Source of the DNA: Mesorhizobium loti
Lineage (GTDB): Bacteria > Pseudomonadota > Alphaproteobacteria > Rhizobiales > Rhizobiaceae
Assembly (NCBI GenBank): GCA_014189435.1
Contig: CP050293.1
Coordinates: 315,001 to 379,000, forward strand
Length of the DNA: 64,000 nt
Reading direction: 5' to 3'
The position numbers and the translations under genes were made by a program. This document shows, in pieces, positions 18,665 through 27,441 of the stretch. Numbering within the stretch: the first letter of the stretch is position 1; each line of letters begins with the position of its first letter. The notes under the pieces were generated by a model. The model was not told the origin of the DNA. It did no database searches and saw only the letters and a program-made list of their open reading frames with translations.

Positions 18665-19758
18665 TCCTGATACTCCTCCTGCGCTGTCGAATCGAAGACC
18701 ACGCCGCCGCCGACATTGTAGACGGCCTCGCCTCCGGAAAAGAGCGAGATGGTGCGGATCGCCACGGAAAAGCGCATCGTGCCGCCGGGTGCGATCCAGC
18801 CGATGGCTCCGCAATAGGCGTCGCGCGGCGTGCCTTCCAGATCGCGCAGGATTTCCATGGCGCGGATCTTTGGCGCGCCGGTGATCGAGCCGCACGGAAA
18901 CAGCGCCGCGAAGACCTGGCGGATCGAAAGTCCCGGCAGCAGTTTTGCCCTGACGTCGCTCACCATCTGGTGGACCGTCGGATAGGTTTCGATGCGGAAC
19001 AGCGCCGGCACGTCCAGCGTGCCGACCTCGCTGATCAGCGAGATATCGTTGCGCAGGAGATCGACGATCATGCGGTTTTCGGCCTGGTTCTTCTCGTCGT
19101 TGCGCAGGAAGATCTTCTGCCGTTCGTCCTCGACCTTGGTGGCGCCGCGCGGTGCGGTACCCTTCATCGGATGCGTCTCGATCATGCCCTCGGCGTCGAT
19201 CTCGAAGAACAGTTCGGGCGAGCGCGAGAGCACGATGGGTTCGCCGAGCGCGACCAGTGCGCCATATTTTACCGGCTGGCGTTCGGTCAGCGCATCGAAG
19301 GCGGCCAGCGGGTCGCCGGACCATTGCGCATGCACCGGAAAGGTCAAATTGCCCTGGTAGCAATCGCCCTGCCTGATGTGCTGGTGCAGTCGCAAGAACC
19401 GCTTCTCATAGTCCTTTGGCGACCAGGTCGCGTGGGCGTCGAAGATCGGACCATTGGTCGCCGCTGTGGTGCGGGGCGGCACCGCCTCGTCGACCGGCGC
19501 ATCGAATACCCCAAGGCAGACGAGTGGAGCGCGGCGCCCGTCGGGCAGCAAGGGGACGAGCTTCGGTTCGAGCAGATAACCCGCCTCATAGGAGAAATAA
19601 CCAGCCAGCCATTTGCCGGCATCATGCGCGGCTTGCGCGGCCTCCAGCGCCGGCAGGAAATCCTTTGCCTCATGCGCTACGATGATTTCGGCCGGCTGGT
19701 TGAAAACGAGCTGGCGCGCGCTTTCGTCGTTGCGGAAAATGGCGGCGGGCAGGGACAT
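18613..19758 (-). CDS. pabB: Aminodeoxychorismate synthase component I
   Basis: The 381-residue chorismate-utilising enzyme makes 4-amino-4-deoxychorismate from chorismate with ammonia, entering folate synthesis. The chorismate-binding half holds SPELFFEID, HPMKGTAPRG, DLLRNDISLISEVG, PCGSITGAPKIRAMEIL and YCGAIGWIAPGG, all typical. It is shorter than E. coli PabB, as in many alphaproteobacteria. The ATG at 19758 is preferred over a GTG two codons earlier. No pabA is visible here. pabC follows in overlap. Confidence 0.94.
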   Translation of the reverse strand: MSLPAAIFRNDESARQLVFNQPAEIIVAHEAKDFLPALEAAQAAHDAGKWLAGYFSYEAGYLLEPKLVPLLPDGRRAPLVCLGVFDAPVDEAVPPRTTAATNGPIFDAHATWSPKDYEKRFLRLHQHIRQGDCYQGNLTFPVHAQWSGDPLAAFDALTERQPVKYGALVALGEPIVLSRSPELFFEIDAEGMIETHPMKGTAPRGATKVEDERQKIFLRNDEKNQAENRMIVDLLRNDISLISEVGTLDVPALFRIETYPTVHQMVSDVRAKLLPGLSIRQVFAALFPCGSITGAPKIRAMEILRDLEGTPRDAYCGAIGWIAPGGTMRFSVAIRTISLFSGGEAVYNVGGGVVFDSTAQEEYQECLLKARFATGTPPISS

Positions 19759-19851
19759 GGGCACCGGATGCTGCGGTCAATGAAGCCATTGACCGCTCTA
19801 TATGGGGGGCCGCTCGCGTGCAATCGAGGGAACGGCACGCTGCCACTCAAA

Positions 19852-19911
19852 GCCGACCTCTGGGCCGACCTCTGGGCCGACCTTTGGGCCAACCTTTGAG
19901 CCAACCCAGGG
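19852..19911. repeat. Five tandem 12-base units
   Basis: The unit GCCGACCTCTGG repeats five times without gaps: two exact copies, then GCCGACCTTTGG, GCCAACCTTTGA and GCCAACCCAGGG. It lies in the 218 bases between pabB and the helix-hairpin-helix gene. It is probably non-coding; the divergence grows steadily from left to right. Confidence 0.8.
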
Positions 19912-19914
19912 GCC

Positions 19915-19947
19915 AAAAGCAAACGGCGGCGCCATATTGGCGCCGCC
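19915..19947 (-). terminator. Terminator of the helix-hairpin-helix gene
   Basis: The perfect ten-base inverted repeat GGCGGCGCCA-tat-TGGCGCCGCC is followed on the minus strand by GTTTGCTTTT, 30 bases after the stop of the upstream gene. Confidence 0.75.
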
Positions 19948-19976
19948 GGCTGCAGTCTTCAGCTCTGGCCTGACGA

Positions 19977-20711
19977 TCAGGTATTGCTGGCGGTTCCCGC
20001 TGTTGGAAACTGCTTGGCGAATTCCTTCTCGTTGCCGGCGGCGAGCAGCTTGGCCTGCTCGATCCAGCGTTCGCGCGCGATGCGGCCGTCGAAATTCATC
20101 ACGTCCTCGATCCGCTTGATATCGGCGGCTGTCCAGCCGGCGATCTGGGCGAAGCTGGTGACGCCTTGCGCCTTGAGCAGCTTCTCGTTGACCGGGCCAA
20201 TGCCGATCAGCCGGCGCAGATTGTCGGGCTTGCCGGATGCTGGCTTGGCCGCTGCCGGTGCGGCTTTCTTGGCTACTGCAGGCTTGCTCGTCGCGGATTT
20301 GGCTGGAGCCGAGGCTTTGGCGGCGGCGGGTTTCGCCGCCGGCTTGGCAGGGGCTGCCTTCGCAGCGGCCGGTTTGGCCGGCGCGGGTTTTGCGGCGGCA
20401 GATTTGGCCGTCGCGGGAGTCGACATCAGGGCTGCAGACGCCGGGCCTGCCGGCTTTGCCGCGCTGCTCCCGGCAGCAGGTGCGGCCTGCGCCTCGCGCA
20501 ACCGGCGCTCGAGGTCGGCGCGGGTCTTGCCGCATGCATCGAGTTCGCCGGTCAGCCGGTCGCTGTCGCCGCGCAACCTGTCGCGCTCGCTGCGCGTACG
20601 GTCGAGATCGCCGCGCAAGCTGTCGAGCTCACCGCGCAGGCGTCCCCAGAGGAACCAGCCCACCAACACGCCTACCAGGAACGCCAGGAGCATGTAGAAA
20701 AAAGTGCCCAT
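19977..20711 (-). CDS. Membrane-anchored protein with coiled coil, Ala/Lys/Pro linker and helix-hairpin-helix domain
   Basis: The 244-residue protein has one membrane segment (residues 5-22). A heptad-like charged coiled coil follows (about 24-75, repeated RGDLDRTRSERDRLRGDSDR). Next comes a 90-residue AAKPAPAK-type linker. The C-terminal domain at about 165-240 (DNLRRLIGIGPVNEKLLKAQ, GVTSFAQIAGWTAADI) is the helix-hairpin-helix 'predicted flap endonuclease-1-like 5' DNA nuclease' domain. Such proteins are common in Rhizobiales and have no proven function. The layout would present a nucleic-acid- or protein-binding head at the end of a flexible arm from the inner membrane. GAGAGA lies before the ATG. 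Confidence 0.75.
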   Translation of the reverse strand: MGTFFYMLLAFLVGVLVGWFLWGRLRGELDSLRGDLDRTRSERDRLRGDSDRLTGELDACGKTRADLERRLREAQAAPAAGSSAAKPAGPASAALMSTPATAKSAAAKPAPAKPAAAKAAPAKPAAKPAAAKASAPAKSATSKPAVAKKAAPAAAKPASGKPDNLRRLIGIGPVNEKLLKAQGVTSFAQIAGWTAADIKRIEDVMNFDGRIARERWIEQAKLLAAGNEKEFAKQFPTAGTASNT

Positions 20712-21075
20712 TGTCTCTCTCCAGTCAGATCCGTCTGCCGTGGGTCATGACCTTCGGCGAAGGACTACTCGATGGTGGTTCCGCGGTTCGCAGAACAGCC
20801 GGCCTCGGTTCGAGCTGTCGGCGATCGGGCTTTGCTCGCCCATGGCCAACGGCCGTTGTCGCGTTCGCCTGAGCGCCACGGCCGGCTGAGATTTTTCCTC
20901 GCCGATCCGCATGCGCTCCGGCTGAGCTTGGAGCGAAGGCTATCATAGAGCTTGTGGAAAGCTATCGGAAAACTTCGGTGGAGAGTACTTCAAGAACAGA
21001 TATTTAGGCCAATAATTGAGCCATCCCAACATGCATTCCGGCTAAACTGTTCTGCGAGCGAGCGCCGCTTGCGGT
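20712..21075. other. Intergenic stretch with no gene seen
   Basis: These 364 bases lie between the M3 peptidase stop and the helix-hairpin-helix gene start, both on the minus strand. The only structure I see is a short hairpin, CGCTCC-n10-GGAGCG, at 20914-20935. The left part presumably carries the promoter of the helix-hairpin-helix gene. Confidence 0.6.
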
Positions 21076-22929
21076 TCAAGCGTCGAGCGCTTCCAGCTCA
21101 TCGATCAGGCCGCTGATGACGCCAAGCCCGATCTGCCAGAAGGCGGGATCGGTGGCGTCAAGGCCGAAGGGCGCCAGAAGCTCGGAATGATGCTTGGTGC
21201 CGCCGGCGCGCAGCATTTCGAAATACTTGTCCTGGAAGCCGCGCTCGGCGTTCTGGTAGACCGCGTAGAGCGAGTTCACCAGGCAGTCGCCGAAAGCATA
21301 GGCGTAGACGTAGAAGGGTGAATGGATGAAGTGCGGAATGTAGGTCCAGAACACCTCGTAGCCTTCGCGCAGCTTGATCGCGGGACCCAGGCTTTCGGCC
21401 TGCACTTCGAGCCAGAACTGGCCGAGCCTGTCGGAGGTCAGTTCGCCGTTCTTGCGCTCGGCATGCACCTTGCGCTCGAATTCATAGAAGGCGATCTGGC
21501 GCACGACCGTGTTGATCATGTCTTCGACCTTCTGGGCGAGCATGGCCTTGCGCTCGCGCTTGTCGGTGGTCTGGTCGAGCAGCGAGCGGAAGGTCAGCAT
21601 CTCGCCGAAGACGGAGGCCGTCTCGGCCAGCGTCAGCGGCGTCGAGGCCATCAGCGCACCCTGGCCGCTGGCCAGCACCTGATGCACGCCATGGCCAAGC
21701 TCATGCGCCAGCGTCATCACATCGCGCGGCTTGCCCATGTAGTTGAGCAGGACATAGGGATGCGCCGACGGCACGGTCGGATGCGCGAAGGCGCCGGGTG
21801 ACTTGCCAGGACGCACCGGCGCGTCGATCCAGTTGCGGTCGAAGAATGTTCGCGCGATCTCCGCCATGTCGGGCGAAAAGCGCTGATAGGCGGACAGCAC
21901 GGTGTTCCTTGCCTCGTCCCAGCCGATGATCGCCTGGGGCGTATCCGGCAAAGGCGCGTTGCGGTCCCAGTGGTTCATCACGTCCATACCCAGCCAGCGT
22001 GCCTTCATCGCGTAGTAGCGATGCGACAGGCGTGGATAGGCATCGCGCACGGCGGAGGCCAGGGCATCCACCACACTGCGCTCGACGCGGTTGGCGAGAT
22101 GGCGTGAATCGGCGATGTCCTCGAAGCCGCGCCAACGGTCGGATATCTCCTTGTCCTTGGCCAGCGTGTTGGTGATCAGCGTGAAGGTGCGCAGATTTTT
22201 GCGGAAGGTCGTGGCCAGCGCCTCGGACGCCCGGCGGCGCACCTCGCTATCGGCGTCTTGCAAGCGGTTCAGCGCCGGCTCCAGCGTCAGTTCCTCGCCA
22301 TCGATGTCGAAGCGCAGGTCGGTCATCGTCTCGTCGAACAGGCGGTTCCAGGCGCCGCGCCCGGTGATCGATTTTTCGTGGAAGAGCTGCTCGACACGGT
22401 CCTCGAGCTGATAAGGCTTGTCCTTGCGCAGATCCAGCACCCACGGCCGGTAGTGGCCGAACGCGGGATCGCCGGCGAGCGCGCCTTCGATGGCGGCATC
22501 GTCGATCAGGTTGAGTTCGAGCGCGAAGAACAGAAGGTGCGCGCTGGCGTCCGTCATCTTCTCCTGGATGTCGCCATAGAGCTTGGCACGCTGCGGATCG
22601 GCGGTGTTGCCGGCATAGACCAGTCCCGCATAGGACACGATCCGGCCGATCAGTTCCTCCAGCGCCTCGTAGGCGACAAGCGCCTCGCCCAGCCGTCCGG
22701 CGTTGCCGCGCGCGGCCTCGGCGGCCAGCGTGCCTTTCCAGCGGCTTTCGAAGCTGATCGCGTCAGTGGCGGCCTTGGCAATGTCGCGCTTCAGTTCCGG
22801 CGCATCCATGCCGGCATAGAGATCGGTAAGGTTCCATTCCGGCAGGTCGCCAAGCTCGGCCGCGCCCTGACCGGACGCTGGCGCCGCAAGCTGCCGAGCA
22901 GAAACCATGTGCCCAGTAACCATGTGCAT
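21076..22929 (-). CDS. pepF: M3-family oligoendopeptidase (PepF-like)
   Basis: The 617-residue cytoplasmic zinc peptidase should cut short peptides. The zinc site HELGH sits in TLAHELGHGVHQVLASGQG around residue 405, and the third ligand Glu region follows (LTLAETASVFGEML). N-terminal helices (WNLTDLYAGMDAPELKRDI) match the PepF/M3B oligoendopeptidase N-terminal domain. The ATG at 22929 is preferred because GGAAGG is eight bases upstream; the open frame runs 17 codons further to 22980 without a site. It diverges from the response-regulator gene. Confidence 0.94.
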   Translation of the reverse strand: MHMVTGHMVSARQLAAPASGQGAAELGDLPEWNLTDLYAGMDAPELKRDIAKAATDAISFESRWKGTLAAEAARGNAGRLGEALVAYEALEELIGRIVSYAGLVYAGNTADPQRAKLYGDIQEKMTDASAHLLFFALELNLIDDAAIEGALAGDPAFGHYRPWVLDLRKDKPYQLEDRVEQLFHEKSITGRGAWNRLFDETMTDLRFDIDGEELTLEPALNRLQDADSEVRRRASEALATTFRKNLRTFTLITNTLAKDKEISDRWRGFEDIADSRHLANRVERSVVDALASAVRDAYPRLSHRYYAMKARWLGMDVMNHWDRNAPLPDTPQAIIGWDEARNTVLSAYQRFSPDMAEIARTFFDRNWIDAPVRPGKSPGAFAHPTVPSAHPYVLLNYMGKPRDVMTLAHELGHGVHQVLASGQGALMASTPLTLAETASVFGEMLTFRSLLDQTTDKRERKAMLAQKVEDMINTVVRQIAFYEFERKVHAERKNGELTSDRLGQFWLEVQAESLGPAIKLREGYEVFWTYIPHFIHSPFYVYAYAFGDCLVNSLYAVYQNAERGFQDKYFEMLRAGGTKHHSELLAPFGLDATDPAFWQIGLGVISGLIDELEALDA

Positions 22930-23083
22930 TGCCGACACCTTCCGTGGCCAAGGTTCAAGGGGAAACGAGAAGCCGGTCAAATCCTAAGGAATTCATTCAC
23001 CGGGTTTTTTGAAACCTTATTTAGAACCCTGTGCCAAGATGGTCCACAGGGCAGAATTCCTCGGGCGGGCAGTCACACCAGTC

Positions 23084-24619
23084 ATGACAGGTTCCATACT
23101 CATAGTCGATGACGATCCCGTGCAGCGCCGGCTGCTCGAAGCGGCGGTGACGCGGTTCGGCTACACGGCCATCGTCGTCGATGGCGGTGCGGCTGCTCTC
23201 GACATCCTCGACGGGCCCAGCGCCCGCGAGGTTTCGGTGGTCATCCTCGATCTGGTCATGCCCGGTCTCGACGGCATCGGCGTGCTGAAGGCGATGCGCG
23301 AGCGCGACATAAATGTCCCGGCCATCGTGCAGACTTCGCAGGGCGGCATCGAGACCGTGGTTTCGGCGATGCGCCACGGCGCCTTCGATTTCGTCGTCAA
23401 GCCGGCGTCTCCCGACAGGCTGCAAGCGTCGATCGGCAATGCGCTCAAGGTCGAGGCCGTAGAGGGCGAGGTCAAACGCACGTCGCGCCGACGGGGCGGC
23501 CTTCTGACCTTCAAGGACATGATCACGCACAGCCCAGCCATGGACAAGGTGATCCGCCTTGGCCAGAAGGCGGCGGCATCCAACATCCCGATCCTGATCG
23601 AGGGCGAGTCCGGCGTCGGCAAGGAGCTGGTGGCGCGCGCCATCCAGGGCAGCGGCGACCGCCGCTCGAAACCCTTCGTCACCGTCAATTGCGGCGCCAT
23701 TCCCGACAATCTGGTCGAATCGATCCTGTTCGGCCACGAGAAGGGTTCGTTCACCGGCGCCACCGACAAGCACACCGGAAAGTTCGTCGAAGCGCATTCG
23801 GGCACGCTGTTTCTCGACGAGATCGGCGACTTGCCGCTCGACGTGCAGGTCAAGCTGTTGCGCGCCGTGCAGGACGGCGAAGTCGATCCGGTCGGCGGAC
23901 GCTCCACCGTCAGGGTCGACATCAGGCTGATTTCGGCGACGCACCGCAACCTTCTGCAGCAGGTCAAGGACGGCAAGTTCCGCGAGGACCTGTTCTACCG
24001 GCTGAACGTCTACCCGATCTTCGTGCCGCCGCTGCGCGACCGCCGCGACGACATCCCCTATCTGGTCACGCATTTCATGGACAAGGTGGCGCCGGTCGAT
24101 CCGCGTCATCGCCTGCAGGGCATTTCGGCCGCAGCGCTTGCCGTGCTGGAGGCCTATGACTGGCCCGGAAACATCCGGCAGCTCGAAAATGCCGTCTTCC
24201 GGGCCTCGGTGCTTTGCGAAGGCGATGTGCTGACCACGGAGGACTTTCCGCAGATCCGGGCGCAGGTGGAAGGCACCGTCAATCTCGATGCGCACGGTGA
24301 TGCGCCGTCGCCGTCCCTGCCTCTGGAGGAGCGCGGCGAGGAAGCCTTGCCCGGCGAGGGTGGCCCGGCGACCGCGCTCGATCCGCCGGCTAGGCTGCAG
24401 CCTCGCTTCGGTACGTTGCGGGCGCTCGACGAACGCGGCAATGTGCGCGCGCTGGCCGATGTCGAACTCGAAATGATCAAGCTCGCCATCGATCACTACA
24501 ACGGCCAGATGAGCGAAGTCGCCCGCCGACTCGGCATCGGTCGCTCGACGCTTTATCGCAAGCTCAAGGAATACGGCATCGACCCGGAAACCGGGCGCGT
24601 CGACCGGCTCGCTTCCTAA
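23084..24619 (+). CDS. Sigma-54-dependent response regulator (receiver, AAA+, Fis-type HTH)
   Basis: The 511-residue NtrC-family activator begins with a receiver domain ([11 protein letters not shown], phospho-acceptor Asp in [10 protein letters not shown]). The sigma-54 AAA+ domain follows, with Walker A GESGVGKE, the sigma-54 contact loop GSFTGA (Ser in place of the usual Ala) and Walker [12 protein letters not shown] low-complexity linker of about 60 residues leads to a Fis-like HTH at the C-terminus ([20 protein letters not shown]). It should activate sigma-54 promoters on phosphorylation, but no histidine kinase gene adjoins. The ATG at 23084 starts the receiver directly; an in-frame ATG at 23039 is the alternative. 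Its stop codon overlaps repeat copy 2. Confidence 0.92.
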   Translation: MTGSILIVDDDPVQRRLLEAAVTRFGYTAIVVDGGAAALDILDGPSAREVSVVILDLVMPGLDGIGVLKAMRERDINVPAIVQTSQGGIETVVSAMRHGAFDFVVKPASPDRLQASIGNALKVEAVEGEVKRTSRRRGGLLTFKDMITHSPAMDKVIRLGQKAAASNIPILIEGESGVGKELVARAIQGSGDRRSKPFVTVNCGAIPDNLVESILFGHEKGSFTGATDKHTGKFVEAHSGTLFLDEIGDLPLDVQVKLLRAVQDGEVDPVGGRSTVRVDIRLISATHRNLLQQVKDGKFREDLFYRLNVYPIFVPPLRDRRDDIPYLVTHFMDKVAPVDPRHRLQGISAAALAVLEAYDWPGNIRQLENAVFRASVLCEGDVLTTEDFPQIRAQVEGTVNLDAHGDAPSPSLPLEERGEEALPGEGGPATALDPPARLQPRFGTLRALDERGNVRALADVELEMIKLAIDHYNGQMSEVARRLGIGRSTLYRKLKEYGIDPETGRVDRLAS

Positions 24620-24762
24620 GGTGTGCCGATATTCAGGTGATGCCGGCCTGCGAACGGCAGCTTCCTGCGCTTCCGGTGCTCACGTACCCAAATGTACGCT
24701 CCGCTCCGGTTCTCGGAACCCACCGTTCTCGACTCGGCCTGACCTGAATCTCAACACACCTT
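24618..24762. repeat. Hairpin repeat family, copy 2 of 3
   Basis: These 145 bases are over 90 per cent like copy 1 by eye. It begins AAGGTGTGCCGATATTCAGG on the stop codon TAA of the response-regulator gene and ends CTGAATCTCAACACACCTT. The centre reads GTAC-ccaaat-GTAC. Confidence 0.85.
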
Positions 24763-24836
24763 AGAGCGCATGATCTTTCGAAAATCGCGTTCCCGTTTCC
24801 TACCGTGCTGCCTTCGGTCCGGGATCAGGCTTTCGG
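24763..24836. repeat. Degenerate copy of a second rhizobial repeat
   Basis: AGAGCGCATGATCTTTCGAA followed by GTTCCCG and a later CCGGGATCAGG resemble the common rhizobial GAGCATGATC...GGGATCATGC inverted repeat (recalled). The right arm is decayed. It directly abuts copy 2 of the hairpin repeat. Confidence 0.45.
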
Positions 24837-25116
24837 CCACAAGGCCGGCGCCAGCTTGCAATGCCACAACAGGCCCTGTATCGGGCTTTCGGGGGATTGT
24901 GGCAGGCCTATGGACAGCTCTGTTCACGCATTAAGGCTAACGGTAACAGATCGTGTTTGGGGCGAAGGCGGAAATCTGATCTAAACCAGCGGTTTACCAC
25001 GAAACCCTGTGAACGATTTTTGACGGGATATCGCCACGGTGTTACCGCATTTCGGCTTCAATAAGCGATGATTAACCATTAGGATCGATATTCGGATGTG
25101 AGGATGACACATCCGT
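24837..25116. other. Non-coding upstream region of the DUF882 gene
   Basis: No convincing gene is seen. The right part is locally AT-rich (GCGATGATTAACCATTAGGA), which would suit the promoter of the following gene. Confidence 0.5.
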
Positions 25117-27048
25117 TTGGACAAATCCGGGGACAAACGGCAGCCTGCAGGGCCTTTTGATTTGAACAGAATCGAACGACACACGAACGGGCGGCACGAT
25201 CACGTGAGCGTCTGGCCGAAATGGCTGGCGGTGTTGATTGTCGCTTTTGGTTTTGTTGCCGCGGCCGCCACCGGAGCCAGCGCGGAAACACGTTCGCTGA
25301 AGCTCTATCACCTCCACACCCACGAGAAGGCCGAGATCGTCTACAAGCGCAACGGCCGCTACGTTCCCGAGGGTCTCAGGAAGATCAACATCATTCTGCG
25401 CGACTGGCGCCGCAACGAGCCGACCAAGATGGATCCGCGTCTGCTGGATCTGGTCTGGGAGGCGTATCGGGAAAGCGGCGCCACGGACTACATCCAGGTC
25501 GTCTGCGGCTATCGCTCGCCGTCGACGAACTCGATGCTGCGCAGCCGCAGCAGGGGCGTCGCCGAGAAGAGCCAGCACATGCTCGGCAAGGCGATGGATT
25601 TTTATATTCCCGGCGTGCCGCTGAAGAAGCTGCGCAACATCGGTCTCAAGATGCAGGGCGGTGGCGTCGGTTACTATCCGTCATCCGGTTCGCCGTTCGT
25701 CCATATGGATGTCGGCAATGTGCGTCATTGGCCCGGCATCAGCCGCCAGGAACTGGTCAGCCTGTTCCCCAATGGCAAGACGCTGCATGTGCCGAGCGAC
25801 GGCAGGCCGCTGCCCGGCTTTGAGCAGGCGCTCGCCTCCTACAAGGCGCGCAAGGGTTCAGGTGCTCCGGCCATCGAGTTGGCCAGCGCCGGCGGCAGCA
25901 GCAAGAAATCAGGTGGGTTCCTGTCGGCTTTCTTTGGCGGCGGCGACGACGAGGCCGACGACAGCGCCGATGTCGAGACAGCTTCGGCTGCACCCCCACC
26001 CAAGGCCAGAAACCTGAAGCCGGCCGCGGCAGCCAAGACCAGCAACCTCCCGGGCATCACCATCGTGGCGCCGGAGAATGCGCAGCGCGCCGAAATTCCG
26101 CAGGTGACCGAGGAGCAGGCTCCGGAGCCGGAACAGGATACGCCGGAGACGATCATCGCGGCGCTGCCGGCACGCAGCGTTCCGCTGCCTGATTTCGCAC
26201 CGCGGCCGAAGGCCGACGTCGGCGCCCAGCCACCTGAGAACGTGCCTTTTGCCATGGCCGATGCGACAGCCACCACAGAGCAAGCCGTGGCGACCGCACA
26301 CGCGCCGGCGAACGTTCCTTTCGGCATGGCCGATGTAACGGCTGCCGATGCAACGGCTTCGGCTGATCCGGCCCAGGTCGCGGTCAACAACATACCGTTG
26401 CCGACATGGCGTCCCGACACTTCGCTGCCGGCCGCTCTGGCTCCGCCGCCCAGCAAGGACGTGCTGATGGCGCTGGCCGAGACGGCTGATCACGGCAAGA
26501 CCGCGACCGATGCGTTCTCGGTGCTGCCGACCGCGCGCCCCGAGATGACCAGGCCGGATGCGGTCAAGGCCGTGCTCGACGAGGCCAATGCCCAGGTCGG
26601 CGCGGCCGACGCGTATCAGGTTGCCTCCTTGTCCGAGTCCGAGCCGCGTTCGGCCTTCAACGACCCGTCGGGCACTGATGCTGCAACGCCGCGCGAGGCT
26701 GTCGCTGCCCGCCCGGCCGGCTCCGATCCGGCCGCCGCGATCGGCGCCGGCGTCAAGACGACCCGTAAGGAATCGAGAGCCACGGCCCGCGACCTGAAGC
26801 CAGGTCCCAAGGCCATGGTGGTTGCCGCCGCGCCGCAGGCCGCCCGCTGGGCGCTGACCAGCGGCGAGCATGTCGCCGCCGTGTCAAGCTCGACGACGGC
26901 GCCCGGCTACGCCTACAGCATCGTGCACACGCCGCCGAGCGAGGTCTACACCGCCGGCTTCCAGCCGAGCAACCAGGTGGCCGATGCCAACCGCTTCACC
27001 GGCAACGCCGTCAAGTTCATGTCGGTCGCCCGCTTCCAGACGAAGTGA
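25117..27048 (+). CDS. DUF882 (YcbK-like, M15-type) exported protein with long disordered tail
   Basis: The 643-residue protein has a membrane or signal segment (about residues 34-55, ending ASA). The DUF882 domain follows at about 60-230: VCGYRSPSTNSMLR, KSQHMLGKAMDFYIPGV and SGSPFVHMDVGNVRHW, with the His/Asp/His zinc ligands of the M15 peptidase fold. The last 400 residues are Ala/Pro-rich and contain the related blocks ENVPFAMADAT and ANVPFGMADVT. The family is expected to act on peptidoglycan in the periplasm. The start is uncertain: the frame opens with TTG at 25117, and a GTG at 25204 would place the signal peptide at the N-terminus. Confidence 0.85.
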   Translation: MDKSGDKRQPAGPFDLNRIERHTNGRHDHVSVWPKWLAVLIVAFGFVAAAATGASAETRSLKLYHLHTHEKAEIVYKRNGRYVPEGLRKINIILRDWRRNEPTKMDPRLLDLVWEAYRESGATDYIQVVCGYRSPSTNSMLRSRSRGVAEKSQHMLGKAMDFYIPGVPLKKLRNIGLKMQGGGVGYYPSSGSPFVHMDVGNVRHWPGISRQELVSLFPNGKTLHVPSDGRPLPGFEQALASYKARKGSGAPAIELASAGGSSKKSGGFLSAFFGGGDDEADDSADVETASAAPPPKARNLKPAAAAKTSNLPGITIVAPENAQRAEIPQVTEEQAPEPEQDTPETIIAALPARSVPLPDFAPRPKADVGAQPPENVPFAMADATATTEQAVATAHAPANVPFGMADVTAADATASADPAQVAVNNIPLPTWRPDTSLPAALAPPPSKDVLMALAETADHGKTATDAFSVLPTARPEMTRPDAVKAVLDEANAQVGAADAYQVASLSESEPRSAFNDPSGTDAATPREAVAARPAGSDPAAAIGAGVKTTRKESRATARDLKPGPKAMVVAAAPQAARWALTSGEHVAAVSSSTTAPGYAYSIVHTPPSEVYTAGFQPSNQVADANRFTGNAVKFMSVARFQTK

Positions 27049-27064
27049 CGACCAATCAACCGAC

Positions 27065-27097
27065 AAAGCCGCGCCAGGTAACCTGCGCGGCTTTTTG
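27065..27097 (+). terminator. Terminator of the DUF882 gene
   Basis: AAAGCCGCGC and GCGCGGCTTT form a perfect ten-base stem with a ten-base loop, followed by TTG. It lies 17 bases after the stop codon. Confidence 0.85.
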
Positions 27098-27178
27098 TTG
27101 CGCGGCCGCGCCGCTCGCCGCGGGTCCAATCACGCCGGTCTGACATTGCCGTGATCGCGGAACGGCCTGGCTTTTCTA

Positions 27179-27355
27179 TTGGCATGGGTCATCGCATTGG
27201 CAACCGCTTCGGCGGCCATCGCCCCTACGCAGGCCGAGACCATTGTCGTCAAGACCAACGACCATATGCACATGAAGAAGCACTGCAGGACCAAGCTGGT
27301 GACGACCTGGAAGCACCATCACAAGATGGTCAGGGAGGTCAGGGTCTGCAACTGA
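27179..27355 (+). CDS. Small secreted His/Lys-rich protein
   Basis: The reading frame codes for about 58 residues: a hydrophobic export segment (AWVIALATASAAIA), a likely cleavage site after PTQA, and a mature part ETIVVKTNDHMHMKKHC with HHHKMVREVRVCN at the C-terminus. The mature peptide has two cysteines and six histidines. It sits between two strong terminators, which favours a real transcription unit. No ATG is in frame: a TTG at 27179 or a CTG at 27167 must be used, as a TGA at 27152 closes the frame. A lost base upstream is another explanation. I do not recognise a named family. Confidence 0.5.
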   Translation: MAWVIALATASAAIAPTQAETIVVKTNDHMHMKKHCRTKLVTTWKHHHKMVREVRVCN

Positions 27356-27390
27356 TCCCAGCCCAGGGCAGCTCTGGTAAAACATCTGGC

Positions 27391-27424
27391 AAAACCCGGT
27401 CGACGCAAGTCGGCCGGGTTTTTC
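27391..27424. terminator. Bidirectional terminator between the small secreted protein and eda
   Basis: AAACCCGGtCGAC and GTCGgCCGGGTTT pair around GCAA, with T runs on both strands. It lies 35 bases after the small gene and 18 bases after the eda stop on the other strand, so it can serve both. Confidence 0.85.
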
Positions 27425-27441
27425 ATGTCGTGGTGAAAGCC

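Noticed and set aside
18355..19899. Long plus-strand frame across pabC and pabB
   Set aside because: It runs opposite two well-supported enzymes and ends in the 12-base tandem repeat; no domain is seen.
24861..25064. Possible small gene upstream of the DUF882 gene
   Set aside because: The peptide has no signal, no domain and no ribosome-binding site, and the region looks like repeat and promoter DNA.
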